Notes under the pieces: model-generated
Told to the model about the DNA's origin: nothing
What the model saw: the letters and a program-made list of their open reading frames with translations, nothing else
The model's database searches: none
Position numbers and translations under genes: made by a program
Origin: Litorivivens sp041619575
GTDB taxonomy: Bacteria > Pseudomonadota > Gammaproteobacteria > Pseudomonadales > Spongiibacteraceae
Direction: 5' to 3'
Assembly (NCBI GenBank): GCA_041619575.1
Contig: JBFKDP010000294.1
Coordinates: 1-5,145 of the forward strand
DNA: 5,145 nt
Shown here: positions 1-5,145 of the stretch, piece by piece
How the letters are laid out: each line of letters begins with the position of its first letter
How positions within the stretch are numbered: the stretch's first letter is position 1

Positions 1-944
1 AACAGGCCTACGACATGCTTACCTTGGGCGAAGCGCAATACTCTGCGACAAGTGCAATACAAGGGCTTGAAAACGCCTACAAGCGCGACGAAAACGACGA
101 ATTTGTTGCCGCAACACTGATTACGCCAGAGGGTGAGTCTCCGGTACGCATTGAAGATGGCGACAGCGTCATCTTTATGAATTTTCGTGCAGACCGCGCC
201 AGAGAAATTACCCGCGCCTTTACCGACAAAGACTTTGACGGTTTCGAACGCAAGGCCACACCGACCTTGTCTGCCTTCGTCAGTGCCACCGAGTATTCGG
301 CAGATCTCAATACAAACATCGCCTACCCGTCGGAAGATCTTCAGAACAGTTTTGGCGAACTGCTGGAAAAGCTGAACAAAACACAACTGCGTATTGCCGA
401 AACCGAAAAGTATGCCCATGTGACTTTTTTCTTCAGTGGCGGCCGTGAAGCACTTTACCAGGGCGAAGACCGGATAATGGTGCCTTCACCGGATGTGGCA
501 ACCTACGACTTGAAGCCGGAAATGAGTGCGCCGGAAGTCACAGACAAACTGGTTGCGGCGATTAAAAGTGGTCAATACGACGCCATAATCTGCAACTACG
601 CCAACGGCGACATGGTTGGCCACACGGGTGTTTTCAACGCCGCCGTCAAAGCCGCCGAGGCCATCGATGAATGCCTGCGGCGGGTGACTGAAGCCGTATT
701 GGAAGTTGGTGGCGACTGCCTGATCACGGCTGATCACGGCAATTGCGAGCAGATGCTGGATTACGACGCAGAACAGCCCCATACCCAGCACACCACTGAA
801 CTAGTGCCCTTTGTTTATGTTGGTGAACGCAATGTTCAGCTCAAGGCCGGACGACTGCCAGACGTTGCTCCTACCATGCTGGCGCTGATGGGTCTGGAGC
901 AACCGCCCGAGATGAGCGGACAATCTCTGATTTCAGAAAGCTGA
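1..944 (+). CDS. gpmI: 2,3-bisphosphoglycerate-independent phosphoglycerate mutase, 5'-truncated by window edge
   Basis: Cytosolic glycolytic/gluconeogenic enzyme that interconverts 3- and 2-phosphoglycerate through a phosphoserine intermediate, using two Mn ions. The reading frame is already open at base 3 (QAYD precedes the first Met), so the ATG at 15 is an internal Met and about 200 N-terminal residues, including the nucleophilic Ser region, lie upstream. 313 residues remain of a family length near 510. Visible family motifs in order: NFRADRARE in the transferase domain, HVTFFFSGGRE, then the C-terminal phosphatase part with NGDMVGHTG (bases 603-629), TADHGN (726-743) and HTQHTTE (780-800). 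By comparison with Bacillus iPGM, Asp609-611 and His621-623, Asp732-734 and His735-737, and His789-791 (base positions) are the metal ligands; all are present. The stop is TGA at 942-944, only three bases before envC, so the two are almost certainly co-transcribed. Nothing suggests damage in the visible part. Confidence 0.97.
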   Translation, partial: QAYDMLTLGEAQYSATSAIQGLENAYKRDENDEFVAATLITPEGESPVRIEDGDSVIFMNFRADRAREITRAFTDKDFDGFERKATPTLSAFVSATEYSADLNTNIAYPSEDLQNSFGELLEKLNKTQLRIAETEKYAHVTFFFSGGREALYQGEDRIMVPSPDVATYDLKPEMSAPEVTDKLVAAIKSGQYDAIICNYANGDMVGHTGVFNAAVKAAEAIDECLRRVTEAVLEVGGDCLITADHGNCEQMLDYDAEQPHTQHTTELVPFVYVGERNVQLKAGRLPDVAPTMLALMGLEQPPEMSGQSLISES

Positions 945-947
945 GTT

Positions 948-2093
948 ATGCGCAGGCACTGGCTATTGCACGCCGTCGTCAGCAGCCTGCTCTGCCTGTC
1001 GCTGACGCTTTCCGCCGACGATAATAACGACAAGCGCCTACAACTCAAGGCGCTAAAATCGCGTATCACCTCACTGCAGAAGGAGCTCAACAGCAAGCGC
1101 GAGCAGCGCGGCAGCGCCCAGAAAGCCTTGCGCGAGGTTGAAACCGAGCTGGGGGCACTGCAACGCAAGCTGCGCGATACCAATGCCGCGATCAGCCGGC
1201 AACAGCAGCAGTTGAAATCACTGAACCAACGCAAATTTACACTGCGGGAACAGCAGCGAAAGCAACAGCAACTGATCGAGCAGCAGATCCTCGCCGCCTA
1301 CCAACTAGGGCAGGAAAAGAAGCTTAAAATGTTGCTAAACCAGGAGTCGCCGGACAAGCTCAGCCGCATGCTGACCTATTACGACTATTTCAATAAAGCG
1401 CGCGCAGAACAGATTGAAGGTTATCTAGCCACAATTAACGAGCTGGATGCGCTGGCGCCGGCCATCGAGCAGAAAACCGCAGAACTGAACGCCAGCCACG
1501 AGCGTCTCAAGCACCAGCAGAACGCACTAATCCCCAAGCAGAAGCAGCGCGAACAAGCCCTTGCGGCACTTGACCAACAGATTGGCAACCGCGACCAGCA
1601 GCTTAAGGCCATGAAAGCTGAGCAGGACGACCTTCTCAGGCTGCTCAGCGCCATCGAGGAAGAGGTCGCCAATATCCAGTTGCCCGCCAGTTACAGCTCA
1701 TTCAGCACCCGGCGCGGGCAGATGGCTTGGCCAGCCAGCGGCAAACATATGAACCGCTTTGGCAGCTCGCGCAGCGGCTCCTCTCTGAAGTGGAACGGTA
1801 TCGAGATCGCTGCGAATCGCGGCTCAGAGGTCAGGGCCATCCATCACGGCCGAGTAGTGTTCGCCGACTGGCTGCGCGGCGCCGGCTTGCTGATTATTCT
1901 GGATCACGGCGACGGCTATATGAGCCTGTATGGTCACAACGAAAGCCTGCTATTTGAAACCGGGGACTGGGTGAAAGCCGGAGACGCTATTGCCACCGTC
2001 GGCAATAGCGGCGGCCGCAGTGCTGCGTCGCTCTATTTTGAAATCCGCAGGCATGGCAAACCGACGAACCCATCACGCTGGTGCAGGGGCTAA
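948..2093 (+). CDS. envC: EnvC-like murein hydrolase activator (coiled coil + degenerate LytM/M23 domain)
   Basis: Periplasmic division factor; in E. coli EnvC is recruited by FtsEX and activates the amidases AmiA and AmiB to split septal peptidoglycan. 381 residues (E. coli protein about 419). Residues 1-23 form a Sec signal peptide (MRRHW, hydrophobic core, cleavage near LSA-DD). Residues about 25-245 are charged, Gln-rich heptad-like coiled coil (QQQQ at 85-88, QQRKQQQ at 102-108). Residues about 258-381 are a LytM domain with the typical EnvC sequences ADWLRGAGL and SLYFEIRRHG. The zinc site is lost: the HxGxD motif reads W282-N-G-I-E286 and HxH reads S361-L-Y363, so it should be an activator and not a peptidase, as in E. 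coli EnvC. A lone Cys379 lies in the C-terminal RWCRG. The start ATG is three bases after the gpmI stop, with only a weak GAG (943-945 region) as ribosome site, suggesting translational coupling. Confidence 0.95.
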   Translation: MRRHWLLHAVVSSLLCLSLTLSADDNNDKRLQLKALKSRITSLQKELNSKREQRGSAQKALREVETELGALQRKLRDTNAAISRQQQQLKSLNQRKFTLREQQRKQQQLIEQQILAAYQLGQEKKLKMLLNQESPDKLSRMLTYYDYFNKARAEQIEGYLATINELDALAPAIEQKTAELNASHERLKHQQNALIPKQKQREQALAALDQQIGNRDQQLKAMKAEQDDLLRLLSAIEEEVANIQLPASYSSFSTRRGQMAWPASGKHMNRFGSSRSGSSLKWNGIEIAANRGSEVRAIHHGRVVFADWLRGAGLLIILDHGDGYMSLYGHNESLLFETGDWVKAGDAIATVGNSGGRSAASLYFEIRRHGKPTNPSRWCRG

Positions 2094-2157
2094 GGCTTCG
2101 CGTCAGGGAATGGCAAAGCGGTCGACCCACAGTGCTTCCGTCCAGCACCCCGGCAGA

Positions 2158-2186
2158 TTGGGGCCGATGCAGCGACCATGTACAAT
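2158..2186 (+). promoter_or_regulatory. sigma70-type promoter for ctpA
   Basis: TTGGGG (2158-2163) and TACAAT (2181-2186) are separated by exactly 17 bases, matching the -35/-10 consensus at 3/6 and 5/6 positions. Transcription would begin near 2193, leaving a leader of about 27 bases before the ATG at 2220. It is the best match I see in the 126-base gap between envC and ctpA. It implies that ctpA can be transcribed independently of gpmI-envC, although no terminator separates them and read-through is also likely. Inferred from sequence only. Confidence 0.6.
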
Positions 2187-2219
2187 GCTCCCTCACCACC
2201 GAAATGGCATCACGAGTCA

Positions 2220-3524
2220 ATGAAACGATTATTCAGCACTGCTCTAATCTCGGCCACGCTATTTATAGTTACCCCAGCCGCGACTGCCGACGACCACCCG
2301 CCCAAGGGTCAACTACCGCTGGAAGAGCTCCGCCTGTTTGCCGATGTCTTCAACCAGATTCGCGGCAGCTATGTGGACGAAGTCGATGACAGACAACTGC
2401 TGGAAAACGCCATCCGCGGCTTACTGGAAGGCCTGGACCCCCACTCGGCCTATCTCGACGCCAGTTCCTACGACCATCTGCAGACCAATACCAGCGGTGA
2501 ATTTGGCGGACTCGGCCTGGAAGTCAGCATGGAAAATGGTTTTGTTAAGGTCGTCGCACCCATCGACGACAGCCCTGCATTGGAGGCAGACCTGCGCGCC
2601 GGCGACTTAATCATCGAGCTGGATGACAAGCAGGTAAAAGGCATGAGTCTGCAGGAAGCCGTTGATATAATGCGCGGCCCCGAAGGCACCAAAATCGTGC
2701 TGACCGTTGTGCGCGAAGGTATCAACGCGCCTTTCGAAGTTACCCTGACACGCAGAGTCATCACAGTAAAGAGCGTGCGCAGCAAGACGCTGGAGCCTGG
2801 CTTCGGCTATATTCGTGTTGCCCAATTTCAAAGTAGAACCGCAGAAGAATTCAAGCTCGCGCTGGACAAGTTGAAACGCAGCAATGAACCCCTAAAAGGT
2901 CTTATCATTGACCTGCGCAACAATCCCGGCGGCCTCCTGCAGTCCAGCATACAGCTTGTCGATGTCTTTCTCGATAACGGCACAATCGTCTATACCGAGG
3001 GTCGCGTCAGCAGCTCGAAAAGCGCTTTTGAAGCCAGCGCCAGTGAGCCCGCTGACAACACACCACTCGTTGTACTGATAAATGGTGGCTCCGCTTCTGC
3101 GTCCGAAATTGTCGCCGGTGCACTGCAGGATCACAAACGCGCACTGATTGTCGGCACCCAGAGTTTTGGCAAGGGTTCTGTTCAGACCGTGTTGCCGCTG
3201 TCGCAAGAGCGCGCCATCAAAATTACCACAGCGCGCTATTTCACCCCCAACGGTCGCTCCATTCAAGCCCAGGGCATTGAACCTGACATCCAGATTAAGC
3301 GCGCGCAGATGCAGCCCTTCAGTCAGGATGGCGAGATCACCGAGGCAGACCTGCACGGCCACCTGTCCAGCGAGGACGGCGAGGAAAGCACCAGCCGCTC
3401 GCGTAAAAAAACCAACGGCGAAACATCCCTGGCCGAGAGTGACAACCAGCTGTTTGAAGCCCTGAACCTGCTCAAAGGCATCTATCTGATGGGCCAGCGG
3501 GCAGCTCCCGCCAACAGCCACTAG
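2220..3524 (+). CDS. ctpA: Periplasmic S41 carboxy-terminal processing protease with PDZ domain
   Basis: Secreted serine protease that cleaves substrates near their C termini. In Pseudomonas aeruginosa the CtpA orthologue, with a lipoprotein partner, degrades peptidoglycan cross-link hydrolases; the same job here is an inference. 434 residues from ATG 2220. Signal peptide 1-23 (MKRLF, hydrophobic core, ATA-DD). N-terminal helical region with SYVDEV and GLLEGLDPHSAYLD; PDZ about 95-175 (GGLGLE, APIDDSPA, AGDLI, MRGPEGT); S41 core with DLRNNPGG (231-238), NGGSASASE with nucleophile Ser293 (bases 3096-3098), Lys318 (3171-3173) and Gln322 (3183-3185). The spacings of 25 and 4 residues match the family's Ser-Lys-Gln triad. 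The C-terminal part has EADLHGHL, then a polar charged stretch and a final helix. An in-frame ATG at 2178 would add 14 residues ahead of the signal peptide and lies just upstream of the promoter -10, so 2220 is preferred; its ribosome site is weak (GAG 2214-2216). Confidence 0.95.
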   Translation: MKRLFSTALISATLFIVTPAATADDHPPKGQLPLEELRLFADVFNQIRGSYVDEVDDRQLLENAIRGLLEGLDPHSAYLDASSYDHLQTNTSGEFGGLGLEVSMENGFVKVVAPIDDSPALEADLRAGDLIIELDDKQVKGMSLQEAVDIMRGPEGTKIVLTVVREGINAPFEVTLTRRVITVKSVRSKTLEPGFGYIRVAQFQSRTAEEFKLALDKLKRSNEPLKGLIIDLRNNPGGLLQSSIQLVDVFLDNGTIVYTEGRVSSSKSAFEASASEPADNTPLVVLINGGSASASEIVAGALQDHKRALIVGTQSFGKGSVQTVLPLSQERAIKITTARYFTPNGRSIQAQGIEPDIQIKRAQMQPFSQDGEITEADLHGHLSSEDGEESTSRSRKKTNGETSLAESDNQLFEALNLLKGIYLMGQRAAPANSH

Positions 3525-3539
3525 ATCCTCCCGACTACC

Positions 3540-3555
3540 CCTGCCTTCTGGCAGG
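3540..3555 (+). other. GC-rich hairpin just after ctpA stop
   Basis: CCTGCC (3540-3545) and GGCAGG (3550-3555) form a perfect 6-bp stem with a TTCT loop, 15 bases after the ctpA stop. No T-tract follows, so it is not a classic intrinsic terminator. It could protect the mRNA 3' end or act together with the next hairpin. Confidence 0.4.
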
Positions 3556-3568
3556 CCCGAACTGAATC

Positions 3569-3604
3569 GCGCCCCCCAGCACTTGCCAAGGGGGCCGCTG
3601 TTAT
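3569..3604 (+). terminator. Probable weak transcription terminator of the gpmI-envC-ctpA unit
   Basis: GCGCCCCC (3569-3576) can pair with GGGGGC-CGC (3590-3598), giving eight pairs with one bulged C and a 13-base loop. It is followed by TGTTAT (3599-3604), a poor but partly T-rich tail. It lies between the end of ctpA and the receptor gene, which has its own ribosome site and possible promoter, so termination here would make sense. The long loop and weak T-tail keep confidence moderate. Confidence 0.4.
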
Positions 3605-3624
3605 CGCATGCTCTAAAGCATAAT
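3598..3624 (+). promoter_or_regulatory. Possible promoter for the TonB-dependent receptor gene
   Basis: CATAAT (3619-3624) matches the -10 consensus at 5/6. The best upstream partner is CTGTTA (3598-3603, 3/6) at a short 15-base spacing. Transcription would start near 3631, exactly at the base of the AACGGG/CCCGTT stem, giving a leader of about 30 bases. ATGCT (3608-3612) and AGCAT (3617-3621) form a small inverted repeat overlapping the -10, a possible operator half-site pair. I see no convincing Fur box. The promoter could also require an activator. Confidence 0.25.
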
Positions 3625-3625
3625 T

Positions 3626-3648
3626 AAAAAAACGGGACTCGACCCGTT
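3626..3648 (-). terminator. Intrinsic-terminator-like hairpin oriented to the minus strand, upstream of the receptor gene
   Basis: AACGGG (3631-3636) and CCCGTT (3643-3648) are perfectly complementary, with a 6-base loop ACTCGA. On the + strand a run of seven A (3626-3632) precedes and runs into the stem, so a minus-strand transcript would end in CCCGTTTTTTT, the standard form of an intrinsic terminator. I see no credible minus-strand gene in the window that needs it. It may stop antisense transcription out of the receptor gene, or serve as a 5'-leader stem or operator on the + strand, since it abuts the receptor's Shine-Dalgarno. Confidence 0.5.
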
Positions 3649-3652
3649 GGAG
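3649..3652 (+). promoter_or_regulatory. Shine-Dalgarno of the TonB-dependent receptor gene
   Basis: GGAG with an 8-base spacer to ATG 3661 is the clearest ribosome site in the window and fixes the receptor start. It lies immediately after the CCCGTT arm of the hairpin, so folding of the leader could affect access to it. Confidence 0.75.
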
Positions 3653-3660
3653 CATTGCAC

Positions 3661-5145
3661 ATGTTACACCCCGCATTTTGGCTTGTTCGCAAGCTGACTG
3701 TCCCCGGCACCCTGCTCGCGCTCCTCATAGCCGGGGTGCCTGTCGAAGCGCTGGCGCAACAGATCAGCGTAGACCAGGCACTTGAGGAGGTTCTGGTTAC
3801 CGCCCGTAAGCGCTCAGAAAGCCAGCAAAGTGTACCCCTGGCGGTTACGGCTGTGTCTGGACGGGAAATGGCGGAAGCCAACATCGCCAATATCGCCGGT
3901 CTCGCGGCAATCGCACCGGGGCTGGACCAACGGGAGGGTCGCAAGCAGGGTGGCTTCGCTATTCGTGGCGTTGGCCAGACCCGCATCAATGAATTGGGAG
4001 CCGACCCCGGTGTCGCCGTATACCTCGACGGAATGTTTCTCGCGCGCAATGACAGCCAGTTGATCGACGCTTTGACTATTCAGAGCGTGCAAGTGCTGCG
4101 AGGGCCACAGGGTACACTCTTTGGTAAAAACAGCGTTGGCGGCGCAATTTTGGTCACCACAAAAGCCCCCTACGAAACCCCCACGCTGCTAATAGGCAGC
4201 AAACTCGACAGTCTCGGCCAACGCAACCTGCAGGTCGCCGTAGACCTTCCCCTCATCGATAACCGCCTATACAGCAAGCTAACCATCGGTTCCATTCGCT
4301 CGGACGGCTACGGTAAGGACGTGAGCACCGGCACGCAATTCGGCGACGAAGACCGGCTGATTCTGGCATTCCAAACCCTGTGGGATATTTCTGACGACGC
4401 ACAACTGAAAACGCTGCTATACGCCAATCGCCAGGACGAAAATATCCCTCCCTACAATTGCCAGTATGTGACCGACACCGCCTCTCTCAGCTACCTGCGC
4501 GCACCTGGGCGAGAGGAAACCTACCTGGAACGCTGTCAGCAGGTCGAGGTACTGGGCGGTGAAGAAAAAGTCGACGTCGAGGACTTCGGCTTGAATTTTA
4601 CATCCCGTGACCTGCTGCTGGGTGCCACCCTGGACTGGGCACTAGCAATTGGCGATTTCAAAAGCATTACATCCTACGCCTTGAAGGGTGACAACAGCGT
4701 TGACTTCGACATTGATGCAACCGACCTGATGATTGTTCGCAATGTCAGCTACATCCGCGAGCGCCTGAAAAATGATGGTGTTTTCGACAAAGAGGGCAGC
4801 CGCTACACCCTAGGGCAGGAATTCCAGCTTTCCGGCGAAGCTCTGAACGGCAGGCTGCAGTATACGCTGGGCCTGTTCGGCTCATGGGAGAGTCTAGATA
4901 ATCAGGTTGCAGGTCAGATGCTGACCGAAGAGGGGTGGGTTGGCTTCGAGCAACTTCCCGGTCTGCCTCGCCCCAATGATTTTTGCGTGTTCAGCGGCAT
5001 CACCGGCGAAGACTGTCTATTTGTCCGCGGCCTTCCCGGCGGCGATGTCAGTTCGCTGGACAATCGCTCCTACGCCGCCTTTTCACAGGTGCTCTACGAC
5101 TTGCTGCCGTCACTGCAATTGACCCTGGGGCTTCGCTATTCCTAT
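3661..5145 (+). CDS. TonB-dependent outer-membrane receptor, 3'-truncated by window edge
   Basis: Outer-membrane beta-barrel that imports a ligand using TonB/ExbBD energy. The frame is open from ATG 3661 to the last base: 495 codons, with no stop, of a family length around 700-800. Residues 1-32 are a signal peptide (hydrophobic core 12-26, cleavage after ALA-QQ). The TonB box EEVLVTARKR (42-51) follows within ten residues of the cleavage site, leaving no room for an N-terminal STN signalling domain, so transcriptional signalling through an anti-sigma factor is unlikely. The plug domain spans about 55-170: SVPLAVTAVSG, FAIRGVGQTR, GVAVYLDGMF (118-127), VLRGPQGTLFGKNSVGGAI (145-163) and the closing VTTKAP. 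Barrel strands begin near 175 and end here in LTLGLRYSY. Two cysteine pairs (267/292 and 442/452) probably lie in surface loops. The motifs fit the large receptor group common in marine gammaproteobacteria and sphingomonads; the ligand cannot be told from this sequence. Confidence 0.95.
   Translation, partial: MLHPAFWLVRKLTVPGTLLALLIAGVPVEALAQQISVDQALEEVLVTARKRSESQQSVPLAVTAVSGREMAEANIANIAGLAAIAPGLDQREGRKQGGFAIRGVGQTRINELGADPGVAVYLDGMFLARNDSQLIDALTIQSVQVLRGPQGTLFGKNSVGGAILVTTKAPYETPTLLIGSKLDSLGQRNLQVAVDLPLIDNRLYSKLTIGSIRSDGYGKDVSTGTQFGDEDRLILAFQTLWDISDDAQLKTLLYANRQDENIPPYNCQYVTDTASLSYLRAPGREETYLERCQQVEVLGGEEKVDVEDFGLNFTSRDLLLGATLDWALAIGDFKSITSYALKGDNSVDFDIDATDLMIVRNVSYIRERLKNDGVFDKEGSRYTLGQEFQLSGEALNGRLQYTLGLFGSWESLDNQVAGQMLTEEGWVGFEQLPGLPRPNDFCVFSGITGEDCLFVRGLPGGDVSSLDNRSYAAFSQVLYDLLPSLQLTLGLRYSY

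Noticed and set aside
721..740. Perfect tandem repeat of the 10-mer TGATCACGGC inside gpmI
   Set aside because: It encodes the conserved metal-binding LITADHG of the enzyme in a single frame; ten is not a multiple of three and the protein motif is normal, so the repeat is a coincidence of codon choice and not an expansion.
836..1234. Minus-strand open frame of 132 codons across the gpmI-envC junction
   Set aside because: It crosses two well-supported + strand genes, is Ser/Arg/Leu-rich as expected for an antisense shadow, and has no recognisable domain.
2094..2219. Small coding frames in the envC-ctpA gap
   Set aside because: They are extensions of out-of-frame reading through envC or ctpA, with no ribosome site or recognisable protein; the gap is better explained by the promoter and short leader.
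2892..3521. Long minus-strand open frame of 209 codons antisense to ctpA
   Set aside because: ctpA on the other strand has a complete catalytic domain and signal peptide. The antisense product shows no recognisable motif, and long antisense frames are expected in GC-rich coding sequence.
3600..3630. Possible Fur box in the A/T-rich stretch before the receptor
   Set aside because: AGCATAATTA gives only a partial match to the GATAAT-type repeats, with no second and third hexamer in register, so iron control cannot be claimed.
3624..4092. Overlapping minus-strand open frames across the start of the receptor gene
   Set aside because: They lie opposite the signal peptide, TonB box and plug, which are clearly coding on the + strand. 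The minus-strand hairpin at 3626-3648 falls inside the end of one of them rather than after it, so they do not form a sensible gene-plus-terminator unit.

Overview
The window reads as ordinary chromosome of a Gram-negative gammaproteobacterium. Three lines of evidence support this: the gene order gpmI-envC-ctpA, which I know from Pseudomonas and relatives; three proteins with Sec signal peptides that act in the periplasm or outer membrane; and a TonB-dependent receptor of the type abundant in marine gammaproteobacteria. A Cellvibrionales/Halieaceae-like marine organism is plausible, but this is an impression and not a determination. All four genes lie on the + strand and the coding density is high.

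Layout. Bases 1-944 hold the C-terminal three fifths of gpmI (cofactor-independent phosphoglycerate mutase), cut by the window edge. Three bases later comes envC (948-2093), a secreted coiled-coil protein with a degenerate LytM domain that activates cell-wall amidases during division. A 126-base gap carries a good sigma70-type promoter (TTGGGG, 17 bases, TACAAT) for ctpA (2220-3524), a periplasmic PDZ/S41 carboxy-terminal processing protease with its Ser-Lys-Gln catalytic residues intact. A 136-base gap follows, with two GC-rich hairpins, a third perfect hairpin beside an A-tract that would work as a terminator on the minus strand, and a clear Shine-Dalgarno. A TonB-dependent outer-membrane receptor starts at 3661 and stays open to the last base of the window (495 codons).

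How the genes fit together. envC and ctpA belong to the same theme, peptidoglycan remodelling: EnvC switches on amidases that split the septum, and CtpA-type proteases in related bacteria control the level of periplasmic peptidoglycan hydrolases. gpmI is a glycolytic gene that travels with them. The receptor looks like a separate transcription unit with an unrelated job, uptake of an unidentified ligand. It stands where related genomes often carry a YibQ-type divergent polysaccharide deacetylase gene.

I found no RNA gene, mobile element, CRISPR array, or sign of a new defence or biosynthetic system. The points worth a second look are small: the hairpin/A-tract in front of the receptor, the replacement of the expected downstream neighbour, and paired cysteines in the receptor barrel.
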